In this document: one piece after another, positions 7,006 through 12,546 of the stretch
Position numbering within the stretch: the stretch's first letter is position 1
Layout: every line of letters begins with the position of its first letter
NCBI GenBank assembly: GCA_021808875.1
Contig: JAKBAU010000074.1
Span: 1-12,546, forward strand
Source of the DNA: Pseudomonadota bacterium
GTDB lineage: Bacteria > Pseudomonadota > Alphaproteobacteria > Micropepsales > Micropepsaceae
DNA length: 12,546 nucleotides
Direction of reading: 5' to 3'
Position numbers and translations under genes: made by a program
Notes under the pieces: model-generated
Databases searched by the model: none
Told to the model about the DNA's origin: nothing
What the model saw: only the letters and a program-made list of their open reading frames with translations

Positions 7006-7098
7006 GGCACTTCACGGCGACCGTCCTATGGTCGGGGCAGGGTGAAGTTGCACCCAAATGGTGCCCACCGTCCTTGTCGGTCCCTTCAGAAGGGCGAC
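7006..7098 (+). other. Cluster of nested inverted repeats, possible structured RNA
   Basis: Within 93 bases the plus strand can form CGACC/GGTCG (7018-7022 with 7030-7034), GGGTG/CACCC (7040-7044 with 7051-7055) enclosed by GGGCA/TGCCC (7035-7039 with 7062-7066), and GTCG-CCCTT/AAGGG-CGAC (7076-7079 plus 7082-7086 with 7090-7098). Alternative pairings exist: TTCAC (7011-7015) with GTGAA (7042-7046) and GGCAC (7006-7010) with GTGCC (7061-7065), which would compete with the first set. This ends 90 bases before the DUF2125 start. It matches no riboswitch class that I recognise. Confidence 0.3.
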
Positions 7099-7122
7099 GT
7101 GAGCCGGCAAGACTTACACCTT

Positions 7123-7148
7123 GATGTCGTCCAGCGATGTCGTCCAGC
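7123..7148 (+). repeat. 13-bp perfect tandem duplication
   Basis: GATGTCGTCCAGC is present twice without a gap, at 7123-7135 and 7136-7148, in the leader of the DUF2125 gene. It looks like a recent slippage duplication in non-coding DNA; 13 bp is not a multiple of three, which argues against this stretch being coding. Confidence 0.85.
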
Positions 7149-7188
7149 ATGCCTGCGTCCACGAGCAAAAGACCGGCCAGATCTAGAA

Positions 7189-8166
7189 ATGCGCTATTCC
7201 CATCGGTTTTTCCTTTACGCGCCCGTTGCTGCACTCCTGCTGCTTGGGCTCGCCGCATCGCTCCATTGGCTTACGGCCTATCAGCGCTTCACCACTGCGC
7301 TGGCACGGCTGAACGGCCATGAGGTACTTCCTGGTGTCCGCCTGTCGTATACTGCGGCAGAAACTGGCGGCTTTCCGTTTCGTCTGGACGCAGTGCTCAA
7401 GGATGTGCGTGTTCAGGTGCAAACCAGCCATGGCCCAGTGAGCTGGACGAGCCGGCATTTTGCGCTGCATAGCCTCGACTATGGGGACATGCACATCCTC
7501 ATGGAGGCGGCCGGGCTCCAGCGTCTCAGCTGGTATGACCCTCGTGGAACACGCCATCAGCTTGGTTTTACCCCAGGACTATTGCGGGCGAGCGTGCTCG
7601 GGGATCACGGCGTGGTGCGGCGCATCGACATCGAACTTTATGATGCCCGCACGCGTCTGTTTCGCGTGCTGCATGCCGAATTTCATCTGCGCAAGGATCC
7701 CCACCGCAACGCGCTCGATCTTGTGGTTATGGCGGACCGGCTGAGGATTGACACCAAGAGTGGAGCCACACCCGCCGATCACATCACCAAGCTGCGTCTT
7801 GCGGGACGGGTCACACCGGCTAGCAGCTGGCACGGCCTATTGGCGGGGCAGGCGGGCTGGAGCCAGGCCACAGCCGCCTTCCGGGCGGCGTCCGGTCACC
7901 TTGATCTTGCCCATCTCAGTCTGGCGTGGCGCTCGGCCGAGGCGAAGGGCAATGGAGTGCTTAGCTTGGACGGTGCCGCACGACCTCAAGGTATCCTGGA
8001 GCTCTCGGTTGATGGCGAGCCGGTCGCTCACGGCAGCTCCAAGGGGCTGCTTTCCGCAGTGCTGGCCGCAGCCTCAAGGGCCCATCCAGGAGTTCGCATT
8101 GCTTTCAAGGACGGGGTTTCCTATCTCAACACCAGCCCGGTCGGTCTGGTCGCCCCGCTGTTCTGA
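7189..8166 (+). CDS. DUF2125 domain protein, membrane-anchored
   Basis: A 325-residue protein whose start MRYSHRFFLYAP and motif GGFPFRL (60-66) mark it as DUF2125, an alphaproteobacterial family of unknown function. A short basic N-terminus is followed by one hydrophobic segment (about 8-28); the rest, rich in beta-prone stretches, should lie in the periplasm, anchored by an uncleaved signal. The reading frame stays open upstream to 7042, but I chose the ATG at 7189 because family members begin there and because the upstream part includes the 13-bp tandem repeat. The ribosome binding site is not clear. It is the first gene after a 426-bp gap, and the next gene on the same strand starts 88 bp later. 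No function can be assigned; an envelope role is inference from location only. Confidence 0.85.
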   Translation: MRYSHRFFLYAPVAALLLLGLAASLHWLTAYQRFTTALARLNGHEVLPGVRLSYTAAETGGFPFRLDAVLKDVRVQVQTSHGPVSWTSRHFALHSLDYGDMHILMEAAGLQRLSWYDPRGTRHQLGFTPGLLRASVLGDHGVVRRIDIELYDARTRLFRVLHAEFHLRKDPHRNALDLVVMADRLRIDTKSGATPADHITKLRLAGRVTPASSWHGLLAGQAGWSQATAAFRAASGHLDLAHLSLAWRSAEAKGNGVLSLDGAARPQGILELSVDGEPVAHGSSKGLLSAVLAAASRAHPGVRIAFKDGVSYLNTSPVGLVAPLF

Positions 8167-8254
8167 CGGCGTCTTTCACACTAACGCGATTTCATGGATT
8201 GGACGGGGCGCCTTCGGCTAGGTTCAGCGCGAAACGATCCTTCGGGAGATCATC

Positions 8255-8656
8255 ATGGATTATCAGTCCGCGGAAAATCAGGTGGTGCAGCTGCATCAGC
8301 AGGCCGATCAGGTGGCGACGGCAGTAGGCAATCTCGCCAGCAAGCTGCAAAATGCGATCAGCGATGCCCAGCTCGCACGGGAGCTCACCCTCGATCTAAA
8401 GGAAGCAGCCCTCGCGATCCAGACGCAGAACCAGCAAACCCAGATGTTGCTCGAGCAGATGGCTCAGTACATCCATACACTCGAAAGCCAGCTTGGGGCT
8501 CAGCCGCAGTCATCTTTCCAGCCGCGCGGCTGGGCGCAGCAATCCTATGGTACCTCGGGCGGAGGGTTCATGGGCAGTCTTGTCTCTGGGCTTGGGCTCG
8601 GCGCGGGATTCGGACTTGCCAACGATATCGTCGGCGGCATCTTCAATGCGTTCTGA
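8255..8656 (+). CDS. Small hypothetical protein: coiled N-terminus, glycine-rich tail
   Basis: A 133-residue protein with a good ribosome binding site, GGGAG (8244-8248), six bases before ATG. Residues 1 to about 80 are Gln-, Ala- and Leu-rich and look helical, probably a coiled coil. A Pro/Gln linker (about 81-100, QPQSSFQPRGW) follows, and a tail at about 104-133 is Gly-rich with small-residue spacing (GGGFMGSLVSG, GLGLGAGFG) like a glycine-zipper segment, ending GGIFNAF. No signal peptide. The plan resembles DUF2076-type proteins (helical part, linker, Gly-rich tail), but I cannot see enough identity to assign it. The Gly-rich tail may associate with membrane or self-assemble. Its stop lies only 6 bp from the stop of the convergent flagellar gene, so transcription of the two must terminate inside the opposite gene or overlap. 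Confidence 0.75.
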   Translation: MDYQSAENQVVQLHQQADQVATAVGNLASKLQNAISDAQLARELTLDLKEAALAIQTQNQQTQMLLEQMAQYIHTLESQLGAQPQSSFQPRGWAQQSYGTSGGGFMGSLVSGLGLGAGFGLANDIVGGIFNAF

Positions 8657-8662
8657 GCAGAT

Positions 8663-9106
8663 CTAGATCACCGCGTTGTAGACGAGGGAGGCGCCCGGCG
8701 CCCGTGCCCGTGACGGGTTCGTCGCCGCAGAGTTTGGCGCGCCCAGAGCAGTGTAGGGCCGGGCGCGGGCGCGCCTTCGGTCGACTTCCTCGGCGACCGC
8801 CTTCACGAGGCCTTCGCTGGCACTCTTGACACAGAGCACCATGCGCCGGTGCCGGTTCAGTACGTCGCGCACGCGGCTGGTCGAGGTTTCAAGCTGCTGG
8901 CGTGCGGCTTCCGGCGCGCTTTCCAGCACCGTGCGACTCAATCCCTGGGCTTCGCGTCCATAGGCCGCGATCAACTCCTGATTTTGCGGGACCAGTGAGG
9001 CCATGGCCTGTGGACGGCCGGCCTGCAGCGCGGTGATATCGGCCTCAAAGATCGCAACCAGCTGTTCTGCCAGCGCCATGACGGTTGTAAGACGAGGATC
9101 CTTCAT
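8663..9106 (-). CDS. FlgN-like flagellar protein (FlbY-type), third gene of the flgI cluster
   Basis: A 147-residue, mostly helical protein starting MKDPRLTTVMALAEQLVAIF. Helices with heptad-like spacing cover about 1-110, and the tail (about 115-147) is Arg/Ala/Pro-rich and probably flexible. FlgN proteins of this size and shape are cytoplasmic export chaperones for hook-associated proteins FlgK and FlgL; the alphaproteobacterial version beside flgI-flgJ is often named FlbY. The assignment rests mainly on size, helical content and position, since this family is poorly conserved. Its ATG overlaps the flgJ stop by four bases (ATGA on the minus strand, 9103-9106), so translation is coupled. It has no visible membrane segment or signal peptide. 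Confidence 0.7.
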   Translation of the reverse strand: MKDPRLTTVMALAEQLVAIFEADITALQAGRPQAMASLVPQNQELIAAYGREAQGLSRTVLESAPEAARQQLETSTSRVRDVLNRHRRMVLCVKSASEGLVKAVAEEVDRRRARARPYTALGAPNSAATNPSRARAPGASLVYNAVI

Positions 9107-9414
9107 GATGCGATCTCCTGATGGCTGAGCAGGGCGCGGGTGATTTCACTGGCAAGACCGAAGCCGCCGCGCTGGGCCATAGACTTGCCGAACTGATCGA
9201 TCATCAGCGAGCGAAACATCGCTTCGCCCTGGCCTCCGCCGAACGGACCGCCGGTCGAAAGGCCCTTGAACATCGGGCTCAGCATCTGACTGATGAACTG
9301 GCCCTCGAAGGTCACAGCCGCCTTGTGCGCGGCGCGATAGTTGGTCGCCTGGGACGGCGCCACCACCTTCGGGTTGGCGACCAGTGACAAAGCCGCAGAG
9401 AAGCTCGGGTTCAT
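9103..9414 (-). CDS. flgJ: Rod-binding protein FlgJ, single-domain form
   Basis: A 103-residue protein corresponding to the N-terminal rod-binding (cap) domain of FlgJ. The family core FEGQFISQMLSPMF (36-49), GGQGEAMFRSLMIDQF (60-75) and the GGFGLA turn (83-88) are all seen. In enterobacteria FlgJ also carries a C-terminal muramidase; that domain is absent here, and the protein ends naturally with an ATGA overlap into the next gene. This is usual in Alphaproteobacteria, where a separate lytic transglycosylase opens the peptidoglycan for the rod. It acts in the periplasm as a scaffold for rod assembly. Its ATG overlaps the flgI stop by one base (TGATG), so flgI, flgJ and the FlgN-like gene are one transcriptional and translational unit. 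Confidence 0.9.
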   Translation of the reverse strand: MNPSFSAALSLVANPKVVAPSQATNYRAAHKAAVTFEGQFISQMLSPMFKGLSTGGPFGGGQGEAMFRSLMIDQFGKSMAQRGGFGLASEITRALLSHQEIAS

Positions 9415-10556
9415 CAGCCGATGACCTTCAGATCGGCCTGCAGTGCGCCGGCTGCCTTGATGGCCTGCAGGATGGAGATGATGTCGCGTGGTCCGACGCC
9501 CAGCGCGTTGAGGCCGTCAACCAGTTTCTGCAGCGAGACACCCTGATTAAGTACCACCATCTTGTTGCCCTTGCCGGTGCTCACCTGTAGCTGGGTGCGC
9601 GGAACGACTTGTGTGGTGCCGGTCTTGGAGAACGGCGCTGGCTGGCTCACCTGCGGGGTCTCGGTGACGCGGATCGTCAGATTGCCCTGGGCAATGGCCA
9701 CCGTGGAGATGCGCACATTGGCACCCATGACGATGACACCAGTTTTTTCGTCGACCACCACCTTGGCGGACTGGTCGGGCGTGACACGCAGGTGATCGAT
9801 ATCATCGAGCATGCCGACGACGCCGTTGGGATAGTTCACCGGGATGGTCAGTTTCACGTTGGCCGGGTCCGTGGCCTGCGCCACCGGTTTGCCCATGAAA
9901 CGGTCAATGGCTCGGGCAATGCGCACGGCGGTGGTGATGTCGGGATTGTGCAGAGACAGCTTGAGACTGTGCTCGTCATCGAGCTTGAAGCTCGTCTGCC
10001 GTTCGACAATGGCGCCGTTGGGAATCCGTCCGGCGGTGGGCACGTTCTGGGTGACGCTTCCTGCCTGACCGCGGGCCGTGAAGCCGCTGACCGTGACCGG
10101 TCCTTGGGCCACGGCATAGACGTTGCCATCCGCGCTATAGAGCGGGGTGACAAGGAGGGTGCCCCCCTGCAGCGACTTCGCGTCGCCCATGGCGCCCACC
10201 GAGATGTCGATGCGGGTTCCCTGTGAGGCAAAGGGCGGCAGATTGGCCGTGACCATGACCGCCGCCACATTCTTGGTCTGCATGATCTGGCCGCTGGTGT
10301 TGACCCCGAGCCGTTCCAGCATGGTTTGCAAGGATTGCTGGGTGAACGGCGCGTTGCGCAAAGAATCGCCGGTACCGTTGAGCCCGACCACGAGGCCATA
10401 ACCGATCAGCATATTGTCGCGCACACCCTCGACGCTGACCAGATCCTTGATCCGGGAATAGGCAAGGGCCTCGACCGGTAAAACCGTCAGCAACGCGGCG
10501 AGGCCGGCTGCAAGACTGCGGCGAAGAAGGCGGGGTGGGGTCTTTGACAAGGGCAT
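9414..10556 (-). CDS. flgI: Flagellar P-ring protein FlgI
   Basis: Forms the periplasmic P ring that with the L ring makes the bushing around the flagellar rod. The 380-residue protein has a cleavable signal peptide: basic start PPRLLRRS, hydrophobic core to about 25, likely cut after ALA at 30-32. The mature protein begins YSRIKDLVSVEGVRDN and continues with the highly conserved IGYGLVVGLNGTGDS. Length fits the family (about 365-380). The frame is open up to 10628, but I chose the ATG at 10556 because it gives a standard signal peptide and because upstream starts would lie within or before the candidate sigma-54 promoter. No strong ribosome binding site is visible. It is the first gene of the flgI-flgJ-FlgN-like unit and divergent from gpmA. 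Confidence 0.95.
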   Translation of the reverse strand: MPLSKTPPRLLRRSLAAGLAALLTVLPVEALAYSRIKDLVSVEGVRDNMLIGYGLVVGLNGTGDSLRNAPFTQQSLQTMLERLGVNTSGQIMQTKNVAAVMVTANLPPFASQGTRIDISVGAMGDAKSLQGGTLLVTPLYSADGNVYAVAQGPVTVSGFTARGQAGSVTQNVPTAGRIPNGAIVERQTSFKLDDEHSLKLSLHNPDITTAVRIARAIDRFMGKPVAQATDPANVKLTIPVNYPNGVVGMLDDIDHLRVTPDQSAKVVVDEKTGVIVMGANVRISTVAIAQGNLTIRVTETPQVSQPAPFSKTGTTQVVPRTQLQVSTGKGNKMVVLNQGVSLQKLVDGLNALGVGPRDIISILQAIKAAGALQADLKVIG

Positions 10557-10591
10557 GCGCGCGTTCTGCTGATCAAGCTCCGTACCCCCCA

Positions 10592-10607
10592 TGCCAGAAA
10601 CGTGCCG
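10592..10607 (-). promoter_or_regulatory. Candidate sigma-54 promoter of flgI
   Basis: On the minus strand the bases read CGGCACGTTTCTGGCA. Compared with the sigma-54 consensus TGGCACG-N4-TTGCA, the -24 GG and -12 GC are at the exact required distance and only the first T and one base of the -12 element differ. Transcription would start near 10582, about 26 bases before the flgI ATG. Basal-body and hook genes of Caulobacter are known to use sigma-54 with the activator FlbD, so the context fits. Confidence 0.5.
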
Positions 10608-10676
10608 CGCGAGGGGCACCCGGAACACGAGGAAATTGCTCGCTTTTTCGGCTCTCGGGCAGATCCGTCAGGCGCC

Positions 10677-10719
10677 GCCCGGCAAAATCTTCCTGGCCGG
10701 GCCTTGCCCACTGCCGGGC
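10677..10719. promoter_or_regulatory. Repeated GCCCGGC/GCCGGGC half-sites, possible flagellar enhancer
   Basis: GCCCGGC at 10677-10683 is followed by its exact inverted copy GCCGGGC at 10696-10702 and again at 10713-10719. The cluster lies about 95-140 bp upstream of the predicted flgI start of transcription, where NtrC-family activators of sigma-54 polymerase bind. Whether it is an enhancer for a FlbD-like activator or a pair of mutually exclusive stems in a gpmA leader is not decided by the sequence. Confidence 0.35.
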
Positions 10720-10783
10720 TGAAGGGCGTCACCATGGCCAGGACGGCTCCGTGCGGGCAGACAGCGGCCAACAAGTACCCGTC

Positions 10784-10802
10784 CCCGTGTCCGCCACGGG
10801 GT
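10784..10802. other. Perfect 7-bp hairpin upstream of gpmA
   Basis: CCCCGTG (10784-10790), loop TCCGC, CACGGGG (10796-10802). No T-run follows. It precedes the candidate gpmA promoter, so it would be in the gpmA message only if transcription starts further upstream. Confidence 0.4.
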
Positions 10803-10824
10803 GCTGACCGCGGCGTTGCGACGT

Positions 10825-10854
10825 GGACAGATCACGGCCCTTGCACCTATTTTG
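10825..10854 (+). promoter_or_regulatory. Candidate sigma-70 promoter of gpmA
   Basis: TGGACA (10825-10830, 5 of 6 to TTGACA), an 18-bp spacer and TATTTT (10849-10854, 4 of 6 to TATAAT). The start of transcription would be near 10861, giving a short leader that still includes the ribosome binding site at 10868-10876. Confidence 0.4.
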
Positions 10855-10867
10855 CGCCACCGCCTCA

Positions 10868-10876
10868 AGGGAAGGA
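10868..10876 (+). promoter_or_regulatory. Ribosome binding site deciding the TTG start of gpmA
   Basis: AGGGAAGGA ends seven bases before the TTG at 10884. It is one of the best Shine-Dalgarno matches in the window. No ATG or GTG in the gpmA frame is similarly placed, which supports the TTG. Confidence 0.7.
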
Positions 10877-10883
10877 TGTTTCG

Positions 10884-11645
10884 TTGCGACAGGATCATGA
10901 TGCCCAGCTCGTTTTGCTGCGCCACGGCGAAAGCGAGTGGAACAAACTCAATCTCTTTACCGGCTGGCGGGACGTCAATCTGACCGCACAGGGCGAGGAG
11001 GAGGCGCGCCGCGCCGGCCTGCTGCTGCGGGAGGCGGGCCTGCGCTTTGATGTGGCCTTCACCTCGATGCAGACGCGGGCCATCCGTACGCTGTGGCTCG
11101 CCCTTGAACAGCTCGATCAGATGTGGATCCCCGAATTCAAGCACTGGCGCCTCAATGAGCGGCACTATGGGGCACTCACTGGACAGGACAAGAAGCGCGC
11201 GGTGGAGGAATTTGGCGCCGAGCAGGTGCATCTGTGGCGCCGCTCCTACGACGTGCCGCCGCCCAAGGTGGGGCTGCAGTCACCAGATTATCCGGGGTTG
11301 GATCCCCGTTATGCCCATATCAGCGCTGCGGAAATGCCCCGCGGAGAGTGCCTGAAGGATGTCCTGGCGCGGGTACTGCCTTATTGGGACGATGTCATTG
11401 TACCCGAGCTTGTGGCCGGCCGACGGGTGCTCATCGCCGCCCACGGCAATTCGTTGCGGGCCTTGCTGAAACATCTGGAAGGCGTCAGCGATGAGGCCAT
11501 TGCCGACGTCAATATTCCGACCGGCGTGCCTAAGCTCTATCATCTCGATGGAGATCTGCGTTGCGTGCACACGCGCTATCTGGGCGATGAACAGGAGCTT
11601 GCGGCCAAGATTGCGGCCGTCAAGGCGCAGACAGCAAAGGGCTGA
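10884..11645 (+). CDS. gpmA: 2,3-bisphosphoglycerate-dependent phosphoglycerate mutase
   Basis: Interconverts 3- and 2-phosphoglycerate in glycolysis and gluconeogenesis through a phosphohistidine. The 253-residue protein matches the E. coli length (250). Catalytic and substrate residues are seen: the RHGE motif with phospho-acceptor H14 (LLRHGESEWN, 11-20), R65 (QTRAIRT), E92 in NERHYGALTG (91-100), and second histidine H187 in AHGNSLRALL (186-195). GWRDVNLT (27-34) and NIPTGVP (210-216) are family signatures. I chose TTG at 10884 because of the strong ribosome binding site 7 bases upstream and because LVLLRHG begins 8 residues later, as in relatives. The frame is open upstream to 10602 without similarity. 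The envC-like gene follows 72 bp downstream on the same strand. Confidence 0.95.
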   Translation: MRQDHDAQLVLLRHGESEWNKLNLFTGWRDVNLTAQGEEEARRAGLLLREAGLRFDVAFTSMQTRAIRTLWLALEQLDQMWIPEFKHWRLNERHYGALTGQDKKRAVEEFGAEQVHLWRRSYDVPPPKVGLQSPDYPGLDPRYAHISAAEMPRGECLKDVLARVLPYWDDVIVPELVAGRRVLIAAHGNSLRALLKHLEGVSDEAIADVNIPTGVPKLYHLDGDLRCVHTRYLGDEQELAAKIAAVKAQTAKG

Positions 11646-11717
11646 CCAAGCTTGCCCCCTGTCCTTGGTGATGGTGCAGAGCCGCAGAAAGGCCGCGCGT
11701 GGGCCAGGGGCCTCAGC

Positions 11718-12546
11718 GTGCGCGGACTGGTCTTTCTTGCGGGAGCCGCCCTGCTCGGCCCGGCGCTGTCCGCCCACAACGCCGCGGGGCCCGCGCCGCG
11801 CCAAAGTAGTGCAGGACGGCGTCCGTCGCTCACCGACATTCCCGATCTGTCGCAGGCGGTCCCCGCCAGAAACTTCGCCACCTTGCCCTCCAGCGAGGCC
11901 CGCTACAGGGCGCTCGCGGGCGAAGTCAAAAAGGTCGGGCCCAGACTGAAGACGGCCCAGACCGCCTCGGCGCGGCTCAAGGCGGAGACCGCAAACCTGC
12001 AGCAGAGGCTGATCGCAATGGCCGGGCGGGTACAGCAGCTCGAGGCGCTGAAAGCCCAACTTGGAGAGCAGATCGCGGTACTCAGTGCGCGCCAGCAGCA
12101 GCTGGCGGCGCGCTTTGGCCGCGAGCGGGTGGAGGTCACAAGGCTCCTTGCACTCCTGGAACGTCTGCAACACGACGCTCCGCCCGTGCTGGCGATCTCG
12201 GCCTCTGATGCGCTTGCTTCGGCGCGCCAGAACATGCTTCTGGGCGCCTCACTGCCCCGGCTCTATAGAGCGGCAGCCAGGCTTGCGCGTCAGCTCGACG
12301 CGGTGCGCGCGACGCAGGACGCACTCATCCGCCGGCGTGCCCGGAGCATGGCTACCTCGCGGGCTCTGCGCCAGGCCCGGGCCGGTCTTGATCAACTTCT
12401 CGCGACAAAGCAAAGCGAGGCCGATACCGCCCTCGCGCGCTATACAACACTGGCGGCGAAATACGCTGTGATCGCCCGTCAGGCGGAGGATCTTGGCCAG
12501 TTTCTGAATAAGGTAGCTCTGTTGCGGGCCGCCGCGCGCCGGGATC
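11718..12546 (+). CDS. envC: EnvC-like murein hydrolase activator, N-terminal part (gene runs off right edge)
   Basis: An open frame without stop to the window edge, 276 codons visible from GTG at 11718. A signal peptide (RGLVFLAGAALLGPALSA, residues 2-19) is followed by a low-complexity stretch and then long Gln/Ala/Leu/Arg-rich coiled coils (about 60-140 and 190-276). The segment LLALLERLQ...PPVLAISASDALASARQNMLLGASLP is typical of alphaproteobacterial EnvC. These periplasmic proteins end in a degenerate LytM (M23) domain that activates septal amidases under control of FtsEX; that domain would lie beyond the window. GTG 11718 has AGGGG 7 bases upstream; TTG at 11652 in the same frame is an alternative. 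E. coli envC likewise follows a phosphoglycerate mutase gene, the unrelated gpmM. Confidence 0.85.
   Translation, partial: MRGLVFLAGAALLGPALSAHNAAGPAPRQSSAGRRPSLTDIPDLSQAVPARNFATLPSSEARYRALAGEVKKVGPRLKTAQTASARLKAETANLQQRLIAMAGRVQQLEALKAQLGEQIAVLSARQQQLAARFGRERVEVTRLLALLERLQHDAPPVLAISASDALASARQNMLLGASLPRLYRAAARLARQLDAVRATQDALIRRRARSMATSRALRQARAGLDQLLATKQSEADTALARYTTLAAKYAVIARQAEDLGQFLNKVALLRAAARRD

Larger units (their letters stand above)
6763..7188. other. 426-bp gap after nrdJ without a supportable gene
   Basis: Several frames stay open here on both strands, up to about 125 codons, but none resembles a protein family I know, none has a good ribosome binding site, and long open frames are expected at this GC content. 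The stretch contains a GC-rich hairpin at 6824-6843 that may end nrdJ transcription, a cluster of nested hairpins at 7006-7098 and a 13-bp tandem duplication at 7123-7148. I looked for tRNA, tmRNA, SRP RNA and cobalamin-riboswitch landmarks and did not see them. It could hold a small RNA, a long leader for the DUF2125 gene, or the decayed remains of a gene. Confidence 0.5.
10557..10883. other. 327-bp divergent control region between flgI and gpmA
   Basis: No separate gene is seen. The gpmA frame is open back to 10602, including an ATG at 10734, but the added residues have no resemblance to phosphoglycerate mutases. Elements described separately are a candidate sigma-54 promoter for flgI (10592-10607), repeated GC-rich half-sites (10677-10719), a 7-bp hairpin (10784-10802), a candidate sigma-70 promoter for gpmA (10825-10854) and its ribosome binding site. 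Confidence 0.6.

Noticed and set aside
7005..7018. TGGCAC followed by GGC, resembling a sigma-54 promoter in the gap before the DUF2125 gene
   Set aside because: The distance between GG and GC is one base too short for sigma-54 recognition.
6855..7124. 89-codon plus-strand open frame after nrdJ
   Set aside because: No ribosome binding site, no recognised motif, and competing open frames on both strands; kept only as part of the unexplained gap.
7042..7188. Upstream extension of the DUF2125 frame by 49 codons
   Set aside because: The extension is hydrophilic, unlike family N-termini, includes the tandem repeat and would bury the membrane anchor inside the protein.
6763..7188. Possible cobalamin riboswitch or other known RNA in the gap near the B12-dependent reductase
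   Set aside because: No B12-box or core riboswitch landmarks, no T-loop consensus of a tRNA and no SRP or tmRNA signatures. A B12 riboswitch would be expected before a B12-independent reductase, not after nrdJ.
8199..8224. TTGGAC and TAGGTT as a promoter for the small hypothetical gene
   Set aside because: The spacer is only 14 bp, outside the functional range.
10602..10883. Upstream extension of the gpmA frame, including an ATG at 10734
   Set aside because: Extra residues are not found in phosphoglycerate mutases, and the strong ribosome binding site marks the TTG at 10884.
12061..12471. 136-codon plus-strand open frame near the right edge
   Set aside because: Out-of-frame shadow of the EnvC-like gene; its protein is Arg- and Ser-rich without motif.

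Overview
The window is an ordinary chromosomal segment of a GC-rich alphaproteobacterium. The evidence is a divergent MJ0042-type zinc-ribbon gene next to ftsE-ftsX, a following ydcF-like (DUF218) gene and an acyltransferase gene, a DUF2125 protein (a family typical of Alphaproteobacteria), a FlgJ made only of the rod-binding domain, a flgI-flgJ-flgN-like cluster, and a GAAC-N7-GAAC direct repeat of the alphaproteobacterial LexA type. I cannot name the genus. No tRNA, rRNA, CRISPR array, insertion sequence or phage gene was found; the only mobile element is an intein.

Layout. (1) 1-96, minus strand: start of a zinc-ribbon protein gene that runs off the left edge. (2) 195-3269, plus strand: ftsE, ftsX (4-bp overlap), a DUF218 gene and a plsC-like acyltransferase gene, all cell-envelope or division functions and probably one operon. 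(3) 3367-6762, plus strand: nrdJ, an adenosylcobalamin-dependent class II ribonucleotide reductase split by a 365-residue intein placed exactly at the catalytic thiyl cysteine. Its short upstream region carries a LexA-type operator between plausible -35 and -10 elements. (4) 6763-7188: 426 bp with no gene I can support, containing several hairpins and a 13-bp tandem duplication. (5) 7189-8656, plus strand: a DUF2125 membrane-anchored protein and a small coiled protein with a glycine-rich tail. (6) 8663-10556, minus strand: flgI, the rod-binding flgJ and a FlgN-like gene, with start/stop overlaps and a candidate sigma-54 promoter in front of flgI. (7) 10884-12546, plus strand: gpmA (TTG start) and the 5' part of an EnvC-like murein hydrolase activator gene that runs off the right edge.

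How the parts fit. FtsEX is the membrane ABC complex that, in well-studied bacteria, activates EnvC-type proteins to trigger septal peptidoglycan splitting; both ends of this pathway lie in the window, about 9 kb apart. The flagellar genes build the P ring and rod. NrdJ supplies deoxyribonucleotides without oxygen or metal cofactor assembly but needs vitamin B12, and it can work only after the intein has been spliced out. The most notable object is this combination of an SOS-type operator, an active-site intein and a homing endonuclease whose second LAGLIDADG motif has lost its catalytic aspartate. The genes themselves belong to known families, and I did not find a convincing new multi-gene system.
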